Shown: positions 16,796 through 26,214 of the stretch, piece by piece
Layout of the letters: each line of letters starts with the position of its first letter
Position numbering within the stretch: the first letter of the stretch is position 1
Source of the DNA: Dehalococcoidia bacterium
GTDB lineage: Bacteria > Chloroflexota > Dehalococcoidia > Lucifugimonadales > UBA1123
Length of the DNA stretch: 64,000 nucleotides
NCBI GenBank assembly: GCA_009838465.1
Contig: VXRN01000054.1
Coordinates: 1-64,000 of the forward strand
Direction: 5' to 3'
Made by a program: the position numbers and the translations under genes
The notes under the pieces: model-generated
Databases searched by the model: none
What the model was told of the DNA's origin: nothing
Seen by the model: the letters and a program-made list of their open reading frames with translations, nothing else

Positions 16796-18640
16796 ATGAC
16801 CGGTTCGACCAAGACGGATGAATCGAAGCTGAGTTTGGACCAAATCTTGTCCATTCGGCCTCTGGTCGCCGCAGAGACGCCCCGATGGTCGCCGGACGGC
16901 TCTCGGATCGTATTTGTCTCGTCCCACCAGGGGGACACGGCTGAGCTGTGGAGCGTCCCGGCCGATGGAGGGTTTCCAGCCCGTTTGACGGAAGGAGCGG
17001 GCGCAGGGGATTCAGCCCCTCGCATCCCGCTCTGGTCGCCGGACGGCGTCTATGTGTCCTGCGTCTCCAGAAAGAGCGGCAATGACGAGGTGTGGCTGTG
17101 GCCCGTCAACGGCGACGCAGGGTTCCAGATGACGTCGCTGGGCGGCCGCATCCACTCGATGAACTGGTCTCCCGACGGTCAGAGCATCGCGGTGTCCTGC
17201 AATCGCTACGGCTCATATGACATCTACCTGGTGGAGGTCTCATCTGGGAAGTCTGTGCGGCTAACCGATGGCCCGCTCTACGCGGTAAACCCGGTATTCA
17301 CACCTGATGGCCTGCACATACTGTATGTCCGACTGGACGACAGGTGGGAGGATCACGACGTCATCAGGATTTCGCCGGACGGCAAAGAACAGGAAATCGT
17401 CGTCCAGGATACAGATTTCTTTGATTACAGCTTTGGAGGAACTTTCGGCTATCCCCTGGTCTCTCCTGACGGTGAGCGAGTCCTCTTCCGCAGCCAGCGC
17501 AGCGGACACGTAAACATCTGGACCGCGCCCGTTGCCGGCGGTGAGCCGGAGCCACTGGCTCCCGAGGATGCGGAGCAGGATCATGCCGCCTGGTCTCCCG
17601 CAGGACAGCAGGTGGCCTACACGTCCAACCACAACGGCACGCTTGAATTGAGGGTGGCGGATGCTTCCAGCGGAGAGTCCCGCGTGCTCTTTTCACCCGG
17701 TGTGGGCGTATGCTCGGCGCCGCAGTGGTCACCGGACTGCTCGAAAATAGTCTTCGGATATGGGACTCCCACGTCTCCGATGGACCTCTGGGTCGTCTCC
17801 CTGGAAAACGGCCGAGCAAGGCAGCTAACCAGCGCCGGAGTCGACCCTGCGCTGACCGAGCGCCTGATCGCACCCGAAAAGATTACTTACCAGAGCTATG
17901 ATGGTCTCGTCATCCATGCGTATCTCTATAGTCCCGAGAGTCGTGGTGAAGATGAGAAGTATCCGGGACTGCTGTTCATCCACGGTGGGCCCACCAACCA
18001 GTTCAGTGACGATTTCCAGACCTATGTTCAGTATTTCGTGCAACGAGGCTACGTAGTTCTGCTACCCAATGTCCGGGGAAGCTCAGGTTACGGCAAGGTA
18101 TTCGAAGAACTCAACGACAGGGACTGGGGCGGCGGCGACTTGAAGGACGCCATTGCCGGGGCCGAGTTCCTGAAGCGACTCGGATACGTGGACCCGCAGG
18201 CTATCGGGATTACGGGGACGAGCTACGGCGGCATCCTCTCTATGTGCGCCGTCACCTTTACGCCGGGTGTATTCCAGGCGGCAGTTCCAATGTCCGGCTA
18301 CAGCGACTGGCCGAGGCTGCGCCACCAGCTGGAGTTGAGGCACATCAAGCTCCTGGAGCATGAGTTCGGGACCTTCGAGGGAAACGAGGATGTCTGGTAT
18401 CGCTGCTCGCCCTTCTACAGAATCAGAGACGCGACCACGCCGACCTTCGTCCTGCATGGGGAAGGGAGGGAGGACTGGCCCGAGACGTCGAGAGACTTTG
18501 CGGTGGAGATGAAGCGACACTATAAGACGGCTGAATACAAGGTGTACCCCGAAGATGGCTTCTACGTCGGTACTCTGCCCAACGTTCGGCAGATGCTGTC
18601 GGACGCTGCCGACTTCCTGGACCGATACCTACGCAGCTAG
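16796..18640 (+). CDS. S9-family (prolyl oligopeptidase-like) protein with beta-propeller, catalytic His missing
   Basis: 614 residues. The first 350 or so carry TolB/PD40-type propeller blades (repeated WSPDGxxIVF/SxS patterns such as ETPRWSPDGSRIVF and SMNWSPDGQSIAV). The C-terminal alpha/beta hydrolase has LLFIHGGPTNQF and the nucleophile elbow GTSYGG (Ser476). An acidic residue is present near HGEGREDWPETS. Where S9 enzymes read YPGEGHGF, this protein reads YPEDGFYVG, with Phe589 in place of His. It may be catalytically dead or use another His. No signal peptide is visible. It probably acts on peptides, or binds them. Confidence 0.8.
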   Translation: MTGSTKTDESKLSLDQILSIRPLVAAETPRWSPDGSRIVFVSSHQGDTAELWSVPADGGFPARLTEGAGAGDSAPRIPLWSPDGVYVSCVSRKSGNDEVWLWPVNGDAGFQMTSLGGRIHSMNWSPDGQSIAVSCNRYGSYDIYLVEVSSGKSVRLTDGPLYAVNPVFTPDGLHILYVRLDDRWEDHDVIRISPDGKEQEIVVQDTDFFDYSFGGTFGYPLVSPDGERVLFRSQRSGHVNIWTAPVAGGEPEPLAPEDAEQDHAAWSPAGQQVAYTSNHNGTLELRVADASSGESRVLFSPGVGVCSAPQWSPDCSKIVFGYGTPTSPMDLWVVSLENGRARQLTSAGVDPALTERLIAPEKITYQSYDGLVIHAYLYSPESRGEDEKYPGLLFIHGGPTNQFSDDFQTYVQYFVQRGYVVLLPNVRGSSGYGKVFEELNDRDWGGGDLKDAIAGAEFLKRLGYVDPQAIGITGTSYGGILSMCAVTFTPGVFQAAVPMSGYSDWPRLRHQLELRHIKLLEHEFGTFEGNEDVWYRCSPFYRIRDATTPTFVLHGEGREDWPETSRDFAVEMKRHYKTAEYKVYPEDGFYVGTLPNVRQMLSDAADFLDRYLRS

Positions 18641-18809
18641 TCTTGCGAAATCATCGGCGGTCGCGATGACGGCAATCCGAGGGAGATGCCGTCACAAGCA
18701 TTACGGCGAGTGGGCTTGGTGCGAAAGGTCGCCGCCTGCCAACTCGAAGGATTGGAGGGCGTTCCGGTCCGATACCCCTGTTTTACTTTCCCGTCACGCC
18801 GGCAACCGG

Positions 18810-19226
18810 TTAGGGCAGGACAGCCACCGCCGATACTTCCACCAGGAACTCCTCCCTTACCAGACCGTCAATCACGAGCAGCGTGTTGGGCGGAAAGTCG
18901 CCGTCTGGAAATATCGTGGGGAAGACTTCCGTCCGTCCCTCGATGAATCCCCGCACGGAGTCTCGTCCCACTACGTATGTGGTGAACTCCACTACATTGC
19001 TGAAGTTCGCCCCAACGCCCTCCAGCACGCCTCTGAGGTTCTCGAATACCTGCTTGGTCTGGGCAGCCACGTCGCCTATCCCAACCGGGTCGCCCTCGAG
19101 GTCCACCGCAACTTGTCCGGCGATGAAGAGCAGTTCACCCGGTGCAGTCCTGATCGCCTGCGAGTAGGCGCCAATCGGTTGTGGGGCCCTGTCCGTATTT
19201 ATGATCGCTCGCTTGAGTTCGCTCAC
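18810..19226 (-). CDS. RidA/YjgF-family protein
   Basis: 138 residues with the YjgF fold: APQPIGAYSQAIRT, LLFIAGQVAVDLEG, NLRGVLEGVGANFSNVVEFTTYV, and LVREEFLVEVSAVAV. RidA deaminates reactive enamine/imine intermediates using an Arg in the PxR segment. Here that position reads PPNTLLVIDGL, without the Arg, so the protein belongs to a Rid branch that probably lacks imine deaminase activity. It has its own gene, between convergent and co-oriented neighbours. Confidence 0.85.
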   Translation of the reverse strand: MSELKRAIINTDRAPQPIGAYSQAIRTAPGELLFIAGQVAVDLEGDPVGIGDVAAQTKQVFENLRGVLEGVGANFSNVVEFTTYVVGRDSVRGFIEGRTEVFPTIFPDGDFPPNTLLVIDGLVREEFLVEVSAVAVLP

Positions 19227-19331
19227 GTTAATCCTCCTCGACCCTGACAGAGTCTCTTCCAGATGTCTGTTCCGCTACACGGCATTTCCTATACTAGAAT
19301 ATGCTTGGGTCACTCTTGTCATCGATAGCCA

Positions 19332-20162
19332 TCATCTCCAGTCGTAGCGTGGTCTCCAACCCAGCAGTCGCTGCGCCTTCTCCGTACTGATTACGCTGGC
19401 GGTGCCTCCCAGTCCTTCCCGTATCTCTACTCTGTCGCCGAAGTTATTTCTGACAAGATCAATCGTTGGCTCTACGAAACGGCTGGAAGGCTGAGCGATC
19501 ATGAAAGCCTCGTACTCTTCGATGGATGCATCCAGCGCCAGTACGTGGGCTTCTGCCACGTCCCTGGCGTCGGCGTAGGCCCACATCACCAGTGTCAGCG
19601 GATTCTCCGGCGTTGGGGCTGGCCAGGGGAACTCTGCCTGGATTTCCGGAGGCGCGACATTGGTGAACCGCAGGCTCACAACGGTGGTGTCGGAGTTGCG
19701 GGCGATCATTCTGCCGATGTCCTCTCCGACCTGCTTGGACAGGCCGTATGGCTCGAAGGGCATCATGGGGTGTTCCTCGTCAAGTGGCAGGTACAGCGGC
19801 GCGAATGCGTTCCCGTCGTGGGCCCATCCCATACCGAATGCGCTGGACGAAAACACCACGCGCCGCAGTCCCAACTCCGCCGCGGACATCATGACGTTGT
19901 ACGTGCTGTCCACGTTGTTGTCGAAGATGATCTTGGGATCTTCTCGGAGCGGGCCGGGGATGGCCCCCATGTGAATGACGGATTCGGCTTCCTTGAGTAA
20001 GCTCTCGACCGCGTCGGCATCCGCGAGGTCACAGCGCACAAACTCCGCCGGAAGGTCGTCGGTATCCAATCGGTCCGTCGCCAGAACTTTCCTATCCTGG
20101 TCCACGAGCAGTTGCACCACCATGCGTCCAAGCCTGCCCGCCGCTCCGGTTACTACAATCAT
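19332..20162 (-). CDS. NAD-dependent epimerase/dehydratase (extended SDR), intact copy
   Basis: 276 residues. The nucleotide site is VVTGAAGRLGRMV (GxxGxxG) at the N-terminus. VIHMGAIPGP follows, then the catalytic YGLSKQVGEDIGRM (Tyr-x3-Lys). The C-terminus ends RLLGWRPRYDWR. It is related to uronate dehydrogenase/UDP-glucose epimerase-like SDRs; the substrate is unknown. A near-identical but damaged copy lies 28 kb away at 47279-48090. The homology runs from near the stop codon to about 60 bases upstream of the start, so the promoter region was copied too. Confidence 0.85.
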   Translation of the reverse strand: MIVVTGAAGRLGRMVVQLLVDQDRKVLATDRLDTDDLPAEFVRCDLADADAVESLLKEAESVIHMGAIPGPLREDPKIIFDNNVDSTYNVMMSAAELGLRRVVFSSSAFGMGWAHDGNAFAPLYLPLDEEHPMMPFEPYGLSKQVGEDIGRMIARNSDTTVVSLRFTNVAPPEIQAEFPWPAPTPENPLTLVMWAYADARDVAEAHVLALDASIEEYEAFMIAQPSSRFVEPTIDLVRNNFGDRVEIREGLGGTASVISTEKAQRLLGWRPRYDWR

Positions 20163-20225
20163 CTTAACCTCCGTCTAATTGTAGTGGTTTTGCCGTGGTT
20201 AACGGTCCGACCTGCCCACCACATA
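19340..20225. repeat. About 0.88-kb segmental duplication, copy 1 (second copy about 47285-48150)
   Basis: Both copies carry the epimerase gene on the minus strand plus the upstream string CTTAACCTCCGTCT and a shared CCGTGGTTAAC segment. The second copy has lost about 10 bases just upstream of the gene and has accumulated substitutions, one frameshift and one nonsense change. Identity looks to be about 90 percent by eye. Confidence 0.8.
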
Positions 20226-20230
20226 CGAAC

Positions 20231-20710
20231 CATAGTCAACTCATGTGCGGTCGAGTCCGTGGATACCGCGGTATTCGCTCGTTGGGGGCGGCTGCCAGCC
20301 TTCCAGGAGTCGTAGCCAAGCGCGCTGAGATTCCGTTGGAGGTACAGTGCCGCTACCGCCTCTCATTCGGTCCCTCTCTTGCGTGGGCTATACTCTTCGG
20401 TCAGCACTTTGAGGACCGCGGCTTTTTTGATATCTGGAAGTAGCCTCATATGTTTACTTTAGCGAATTAGGTTCCAGCTCGAAAGTCTTGTCCACATGAT
20501 TGCCGAGTAAAAGAAGCGCCTCTAGCGGCAAAAGAGGGTATGTCTGGAATCTGATTCGTTGCTTGCCCGGACGTAAATTATGTCGCCAGATGTCCGCCTA
20601 TGCTATTAGGGTATAATCCCAGTGGAGCCAGCCAGCCAACGACTTGCGACTGGTTTCCGACCCTCGATTTAGTTCTGTTCCAACCGCTTAAGCCAGATGG
20701 AGTCAAAAGC
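20231..20710. other. Intergenic stretch, nothing recognised
   Basis: No coding frame with a family match or ribosome site was seen. It separates the epimerase from the monooxygenase remnant. Confidence 0.5.
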
Positions 20711-20847
20711 ATGGTTCTGCCGAATAGCGCCTTCGACTACGATGCAATCGTGATCGGAGCAGGCATGTACCAAATGTCGAACTGATTGATATTAGCGAAA
20801 CTCCCATTCAGAGAATCACCGAAGATTCAATTACATTGGGGAATTAA
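20711..20847 (+). pseudogene. Internally deleted flavin monooxygenase remnant
   Basis: An ATG at 20711 opens a frame reading SAFDYDAIVIGAGM, the FAD-binding start of a Baeyer-Villiger-type monooxygenase. From 20770, one frame over, the sequence reads NVELIDISETPIQRITEDSI and then TLGN-stop. That matches residues near 350 of the intact gene just downstream (NVELVDIRRSPIREITPKGI). About 1 kb between the two parts is missing. This is a relic of a second, paralogous gene that stood directly in front of 20878. Confidence 0.75.
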
Positions 20848-20877
20848 GCGACAAGGGTAGTACCAGGAGAAAAAAAG

Positions 20878-22542
20878 ATGGCGGCAGACCCACGGACAAC
20901 CACGGACTTCGACGCGGTGATAATTGGCGCCGGCTTTGCCGGATTGGGAATGCTCCGGCAGCTGCGAGAAGAACTCGGTATGTCCATCCAGGTTTACGAG
21001 ACGGGATCCGGAGTCGGAGGCACCTGGTATTGGAATCGCTACCCCGGCGCGCGCTGCGACTCCGAGAGCTACGTGTACTGCTTCTCGTTCTCCAAAGAAC
21101 TTCTTCAAGACTGGAACTGGAGCGGAAAATACCCCGAACAGCCGGAAATCCTGTCCTACCTCAACCACGTCGCGGACCGCTTCGACCTTCGCCGCAACAT
21201 CCAGTTCGACACCCGGGTGACCTCCGCGAAATTCCTCGAAGACACTAACCGCTGGCTGATCGAAACGGACCAGGGCGATTGCGTTACCGCCCGCTTCCTC
21301 ATTACCGGTATCGGGTGCATCTCAACAGGCAATATCCCGGACATTCCCGGCCTCGACTCCTTCGAGGGGGACTGGCACCACACGGGATCCTGGCCTCACG
21401 AGAAAGTGGACTTCGTCGGTAAGCGCGTCGCCGTCATAGGCACGGGCTCAAGCGGAATACAGGCGATACCCGTGATCGCAAAGCAAGCAAAGCGCCTGAG
21501 CGTCTTCCAGCGAACGCCACAGTACAGCATCCCCGCGCGCCACGAAACCGTGGACCGCAGGTTCATCGAGGAAGACGTGAAACCGAACTACGATGAGATA
21601 TGGGAGAAGGCAAGGTGGTCGAGGTCCGGGTTCCCAGTGGAATTTAGCCAGCGCTCGGCATTGGACGTCACCGAGGAGGAGCGTCTGGAAATATACGAAA
21701 CTCACTGGGCCAAGGGAGGTTTCGGCTTCCTGCACGGGACGTTCGCGGACATACGCACGGATATAAGGGCTAACGACACCGTGGCCGAATTCGTCCGATC
21801 CAAGATACGGGAGATCGTGGATGACCCGGGAACGGCTGAGAAACTCGTGCCAATGGACCATCCTTACGGTTCCAAGCGGGCCCTGATAGACACCAACTAT
21901 TTCGAGACATACAACCGCTGGAACGTCGAACTTGTAGATATTCGTCGCTCGCCAATCCGGGAGATAACGCCGAAGGGGATACGGACCGGAGACGAAGAGT
22001 TCGAGTTCGACATCATCGTCTTCGCCACCGGCTACGATGCTATGACCGGCAGTTTCCTCAAGATGGACATCCGCGGCAGAAACGACCTGCCGCTCAAAGA
22101 AAAGTGGTCGGAGGGCCCCAAGACCTATCTTGGCCTGCAAGTCTCAGGGTTCCCGAATATGTTTATGATAACCGGGCCTGGGAGCCCGTCCGTACTCTGT
22201 AATATGCCGGTCGCAATCGAGCAGCACATCGAATGGATTTCTGAGTTCATCGAATTTCTGGACGAAAACGGAATTGAGACAGCCGAGGCAGGCATCAATT
22301 ACGAGTCAGCATGGGTGTCCCACGTGAACGAGGTCGCCGAACCCACAATGTTCATGCTGGCAAACTCGTGGTATCTGGGCGCCAACATCCCAGGGAAGCC
22401 CCGTGTATTCATGCCTTACGCCGGCGGCCTCGGAACCTACCGCGAGAAATGCAATGAGATCGCGGACAACGGCTACGAGGGCTTCATCCTCGGCTCCGGC
22501 AGTCGGAGACGGCCCGTAGCGACATCTGCCCGGGAAGCATAG
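20878..22542 (+). CDS. Flavin-containing monooxygenase, type I Baeyer-Villiger-like
   Basis: 554 residues. FAD site IIGAGFAG (G17-x-G19-x2-G22), then GVGGTWYWNRYPGARCDSES, typical of cyclohexanone/acetone monooxygenase relatives. The BVMO fingerprint FxGxxxHTGxWP is present as FEGDWHHTGSWP at residues 162-173, and the NADPH site VAVIGTGSSGIQ follows. IIVFATGYDAMTG is the ATG motif. It should insert one oxygen into ketones using NADPH and O2. AGGAG precedes the ATG. The gene is followed 60 bases later by a sulfatase-like hydrolase in the same direction, probably an operon. Confidence 0.9.
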   Translation: MAADPRTTTDFDAVIIGAGFAGLGMLRQLREELGMSIQVYETGSGVGGTWYWNRYPGARCDSESYVYCFSFSKELLQDWNWSGKYPEQPEILSYLNHVADRFDLRRNIQFDTRVTSAKFLEDTNRWLIETDQGDCVTARFLITGIGCISTGNIPDIPGLDSFEGDWHHTGSWPHEKVDFVGKRVAVIGTGSSGIQAIPVIAKQAKRLSVFQRTPQYSIPARHETVDRRFIEEDVKPNYDEIWEKARWSRSGFPVEFSQRSALDVTEEERLEIYETHWAKGGFGFLHGTFADIRTDIRANDTVAEFVRSKIREIVDDPGTAEKLVPMDHPYGSKRALIDTNYFETYNRWNVELVDIRRSPIREITPKGIRTGDEEFEFDIIVFATGYDAMTGSFLKMDIRGRNDLPLKEKWSEGPKTYLGLQVSGFPNMFMITGPGSPSVLCNMPVAIEQHIEWISEFIEFLDENGIETAEAGINYESAWVSHVNEVAEPTMFMLANSWYLGANIPGKPRVFMPYAGGLGTYREKCNEIADNGYEGFILGSGSRRRPVATSAREA

Positions 22543-22602
22543 TCTCTGATCCGGCTGCATACTTGCCACTCGCATGAATAGAAACCCACAGGAGCGAGCG
22601 GG

Positions 22603-23997
22603 ATGAACGTCATCTGGATAGTTTCCGATACCTTCCGCAGGGACCATGTGGGCGCCTATGGGAACCGGTGGATCCGGACGCCTTCCCTTGACGCCCTGGC
22701 AACTGAAGCAGTCAGGTTCGACGCCCACTACTCCGCTGGATTTCCGACCATGCCCACACGGGCGGACCACCAGACGGGGCGTTGGACGATGTCCTTCATG
22801 GGATGGGAGCCGCTTCCTGAAGGAGTGACCACTCTTGCCGAGATCCTGGCAGGGCAGGGCTATCATACCGCTGCATCTGTGGATACTCCCTACTATCTCA
22901 GGGACGGAATGAACTACGACCGGGGCTTCCAGTCCTTCTTCATGAACCTGGGACAGGACACCCTCTGGTCGCTGATTCCCGAACCCGGCTACCATCACGA
23001 GTCCCTGGATGTCCGGGCGGCGTGGCGCAGCGAGGCGGACAGGAACGCTCCCAAGACATTCATGGCGGCTATGCAGTGGCTTGAGCGCCACTACAAGGAG
23101 GACTTCTTCCTGTATGTGGACACTTGGGACCCGCACGAGCCCTGGGACGCCCCTTCCTACTACACCGATCTCTACATGCCCGGCTACGACGGCGAACTGG
23201 TGCTTCCCCTGTACGGGAACTGGCACGATATGCCCGGCTACCGGGAGGAACAACTGCGAAAAGGACACGCTACGTACTGCGGCGAAGTCACGATGGTGGA
23301 CACCTGGCTGGGCTTTCTGCTGAAGTCGGTGGACAACATGGGACTGGCGGATAAGACCATCGTCATATTCACCACGGACCATGGCTTCTACTTCGGAGAG
23401 CACGGCGGACTCTTCGGCAAGATGAGCTCCGACAAGTACCCAGACGGAACGCTTCGGCCATACGATGAACCTGGTTCGCAGTGGAGCTACTCCCCCCTGT
23501 ACGAGGAGATCGTACACTTGCCGCTCCTGATTCGCGCGCCGGGGGTATCTCCCGGAGCTTACGGGGGTTTGAGTTCTGCGATAGATGTCATGCCTACCGT
23601 TCTCAATCTTCTGGAAATAGATATTCCCGACTTCGTACAGGGCCGATCTCTCGTGCCCGCGATGCGCGACACTTCGCTTGCAGGACGCGACTACGTGGTC
23701 AGCAGCCTCCCCTTCGCTAACCCGGGCGATCCGGTCCGTTCAGTGGACAATTTTCTGCGCGACCTCAGGGACCCACCGGTTACCACTGTTACTTCAGGAG
23801 AATGGAGCTTGCTCTACAGCCCTGAATCAGGTGTGTCTCAGCTATACAACCTTTATGAGGATCCGGGCCAGCTTGACGACGTTATCGAGAAGAACATGGA
23901 GGTAGCGGCAGAACTCCACCTACTGCTGGTGGAGTTCATGCGGGAAACCGAAGTTCCGCTCCGACTGCTACGGCCGCGTCTTGAGCTTCGTATGTAG
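22603..23997 (+). CDS. Sulfatase/alkaline-phosphatase-superfamily hydrolase with Thr in the nucleophile position
   Basis: 464 residues with the sulfatase fold. The first metal strand is VIWIVSDTFRRDHVGAYG, with Asp9. The later metal site is VIFTTDHGFYFGEHG. Sulfatases carry CxPxR (Cys made into formylglycine); here the segment reads FPTMPTRADHQTGRW, with Thr49 in the Cys position. Thr is the nucleophile in nucleotide pyrophosphatase/phosphodiesterases of the same superfamily, so a phosphoester substrate is more likely than a sulfate ester. No signal peptide is seen. It probably shares an operon with the upstream monooxygenase. Confidence 0.8.
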   Translation: MNVIWIVSDTFRRDHVGAYGNRWIRTPSLDALATEAVRFDAHYSAGFPTMPTRADHQTGRWTMSFMGWEPLPEGVTTLAEILAGQGYHTAASVDTPYYLRDGMNYDRGFQSFFMNLGQDTLWSLIPEPGYHHESLDVRAAWRSEADRNAPKTFMAAMQWLERHYKEDFFLYVDTWDPHEPWDAPSYYTDLYMPGYDGELVLPLYGNWHDMPGYREEQLRKGHATYCGEVTMVDTWLGFLLKSVDNMGLADKTIVIFTTDHGFYFGEHGGLFGKMSSDKYPDGTLRPYDEPGSQWSYSPLYEEIVHLPLLIRAPGVSPGAYGGLSSAIDVMPTVLNLLEIDIPDFVQGRSLVPAMRDTSLAGRDYVVSSLPFANPGDPVRSVDNFLRDLRDPPVTTVTSGEWSLLYSPESGVSQLYNLYEDPGQLDDVIEKNMEVAAELHLLLVEFMRETEVPLRLLRPRLELRM

Positions 23998-24110
23998 GTC
24001 GGTCGTCCGTCGGCTGCGGCCTAAATGTGCGGATGTCCTTCTTTAGTGAAGGTTCGGCTTGATGAGAAGAGTTTGATGGGCGCCGCCTGAACGCCGACTG
24101 TCGGCATGAA

Positions 24111-25058
24111 CTAGGAGAAGGCCGCGACGACCTCCTCGTCGAGTCGTTGCAGGGACTCGGCATCGCTGGGTCTAGGGGCAAGCATGACCTCCTCGACTCC
24201 GGCTTCGGCGAATTCGCCAATACGCTCGATGATGTACCCGGCAGGTCCGGCCACCGTGCCCGGCCCCACGCGCTCAATGAACTCATCGGCCTCTGACTGA
24301 TCGTCGGTGAGCATGGTCGGCATGAAGACCGTATGACTTATTTCCCCGGGGTCGCGTCCGGCGTCTTCACAGTGCTTCTCTATTACGCTTACCTTGCGAT
24401 TGTACAAGCCCATGGACATCCCGCCGAGACGCCGTGCGTCTTCCCTGCCCATCGCGAACCCGTCCAGGTTCCATACGTCGCCGTATCTTGCTAGAGTTCG
24501 CAGCGTCCGACGCTCGCCAAGTCCGCCCACCATGATAGGTATATGAGGCTCCTGCACCGAGCCGGGCGACAGAGGGGCGCTGTCAAGACTGTAGTAGCGA
24601 CCCTGAAAATCAACCGGCTGTCCTCCGGCGGTGAACAGCGCGCGAATCAGGGCGCACGCCTCCTCGAAGCGGTCTTGTCGCTCGCGCATTGACGGATACA
24701 CCCAGCCGTAGGCTTCGTGCTCGCGCTTCAGCCACGCCGCGCCCACACTCAGCGTGAACCGGCCGCGGGAGACCTGGTCGATCGTCGTCGCCATCTTTGC
24801 CACCAGCGCTGGATTGCGGTAAGTGTTGCCAGACACAAGGTGCCCCAGGCGGAGCTTCTCCGTCATACCGGCGACGGCTGAGACGAGCGTCCAGGCTTCG
24901 TAGATGGGCTCGTTCTCCGCTCCCTTCCACGCAGACGGTGGGATGAAGTGGTCTGGGAACCATACGCTGTCCCAGCGCCCCGCCTCCAGCGTCTCGATCG
25001 CTGCAGAGATGTCGTCCCATGTAGTAGTGTAGCTGGCTACGGATGCGCCGATTTTCAT
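24111..25058 (-). CDS. LLM-class flavin-dependent (probably F420) oxidoreductase
   Basis: About 315 residues from ATG 25058 (MKIGASVASYTTTW), which follows AGAGG. It is a luciferase-like barrel: VWFPDHFIPP, LRLGHLVSGNTYRNPALVAKM, TIDQVSRGRFTLSVGAAWLK, and PIMVGGLGERRTLRTLARYGD. The GxGW-to-GAAW segment and the length fit F420-dependent members rather than bacterial luciferase. Such enzymes oxidise or reduce alcohols, quinones or xenobiotics. It is convergent with the sulfatase-like gene. Confidence 0.85.
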   Translation of the reverse strand: MKIGASVASYTTTWDDISAAIETLEAGRWDSVWFPDHFIPPSAWKGAENEPIYEAWTLVSAVAGMTEKLRLGHLVSGNTYRNPALVAKMATTIDQVSRGRFTLSVGAAWLKREHEAYGWVYPSMRERQDRFEEACALIRALFTAGGQPVDFQGRYYSLDSAPLSPGSVQEPHIPIMVGGLGERRTLRTLARYGDVWNLDGFAMGREDARRLGGMSMGLYNRKVSVIEKHCEDAGRDPGEISHTVFMPTMLTDDQSEADEFIERVGPGTVAGPAGYIIERIGEFAEAGVEEVMLAPRPSDAESLQRLDEEVVAAFS

Positions 25059-25433
25059 ATAGTTACCTCTTCTGGTTTCAGCATTGCAAATGTGACTGTC
25101 CACCTGTCATTTCTGACCTCTATTCTAAATTACCAGCGGGTTCTATGAATGTCACTATTGGCAAGCCTGCAAATAAGGGGAGCCCTATAGTTCCCGTGGT
25201 AACAGAGGTCGCCTTGCTCCTAGTACTGTGTCCAATTGATTCGGACATCTGCAGGCTGCTCCCAACCCCTGGATTCCCGCTTTAGGAGACCTTTGCGTAA
25301 CTGGTCAAGCGGGCTTTTTGGGCGGTTCTTGGCAAGGCACCCGGATTCGCCGACGGTGTTCAGATGTTTGCCTGCACTGATTTTGTCTATTCGGGTGCTC
25401 CGATTGCCTCCGGGCCGCTTTCCGCTTCGGTAT
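25059..25433. other. Intergenic stretch next to a transposase fragment
   Basis: No coding frame is supported. It may include the eroded remainder of the insertion sequence whose 3' part is at 25434-25611. Confidence 0.45.
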
Positions 25434-25611
25434 TCAGCCGGGATATCCTGTTAGCCTGAGAGCCTTCCTGAAGTTGTACTCCGTCGCCACCAACTCACCA
25501 CACAGTCCAGTTCTCTCCACCCCGCGATACCGACTCCATCGAAAGCATCCCTCCGTCTTCATCCCACCGAAGATTGACTCCACACGCTTTCCGACCCTGC
25601 TAGAGCGATTC
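25434..25611 (-). pseudogene. C-terminal fragment of an IS5/IS1182-like transposase
   Basis: The minus strand reads RVGKRVESIFGGMKTEGCFR, then WSRYRGVERTGLCGELVATE and YNFRKALRL before a stop at 25434. This is the end of a DDE transposase: the acidic residue within VESIFG, then RYRG, and the YN at the end. The rest of the element was not found, and the fragment abuts the NUDIX gene. Confidence 0.7.
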
Positions 25612-25612
25612 A

Positions 25613-26134
25613 CTATCTGCCACTTTGAACTGGGCTGAGTCTACTGGACGAATCAGCATCCGCGTGAGCGAGATATTCTGGGGCAGGAGGCACCGCGGTC
25701 ACACGCTTCCGGAGAAACACCGGTAGCAGATTGGCCTGTGCCACTTCATCCAGTGGTAACCACTGGAATATGGTTCCTGACTCACTTCCTTCAAAGGGGC
25801 CGTCCCTGTCGAACACTCGTGAGCCGGACGTGAATTCGATCAAGAAATACAGGGTAATCTCCTGAAACCATTCGCCGCCCATCTCGAATAGGTTGTCCGC
25901 TACAAGAACAAGTCGTCCGATGTTGATGTCCTCCCCGAGTTCTTCTATAACCTCTCTCCTCAACGCCTCCATGGCGTTCTCACCGTATTCCACCCGCCCA
26001 CCTGGAACGAAGCAGAAGTCGTGGTTGACGTTGTGCTCGACAAGCAGGCGACCATGATGTATGGCGATGCCGCCAATTCGATACATGAAAGTAAGTCCCC
26101 TGCCTGATGATATAATCATATCTGAATAGGTCAT
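25613..26134 (-). CDS. NUDIX hydrolase
   Basis: 173 residues. The Nudix box is complete: G46-x5-E52-x7-R60-E61-x2-E64-E65-x-G67 within GGRVEYGENAMEALRREVIE. It binds Mg and cleaves nucleoside diphosphates linked to another group. The substrate is not predictable. GGGAG precedes the ATG at 26134. The last 15 residues may be altered, because the stop lies right at the border with the transposase fragment. Confidence 0.85.
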   Translation of the reverse strand: MTYSDMIISSGRGLTFMYRIGGIAIHHGRLLVEHNVNHDFCFVPGGRVEYGENAMEALRREVIEELGEDINIGRLVLVADNLFEMGGEWFQEITLYFLIEFTSGSRVFDRDGPFEGSESGTIFQWLPLDEVAQANLLPVFLRKRVTAVPPAPEYLAHADADSSSRLSPVQSGR

Positions 26135-26214
26135 GGTTGCTCCCCGCGAACACGTGGTAATGAATGGTCGCCAACTATGGCGGTTTCGATACTAAGGCGT
26201 GGCACTCGTCCAGT

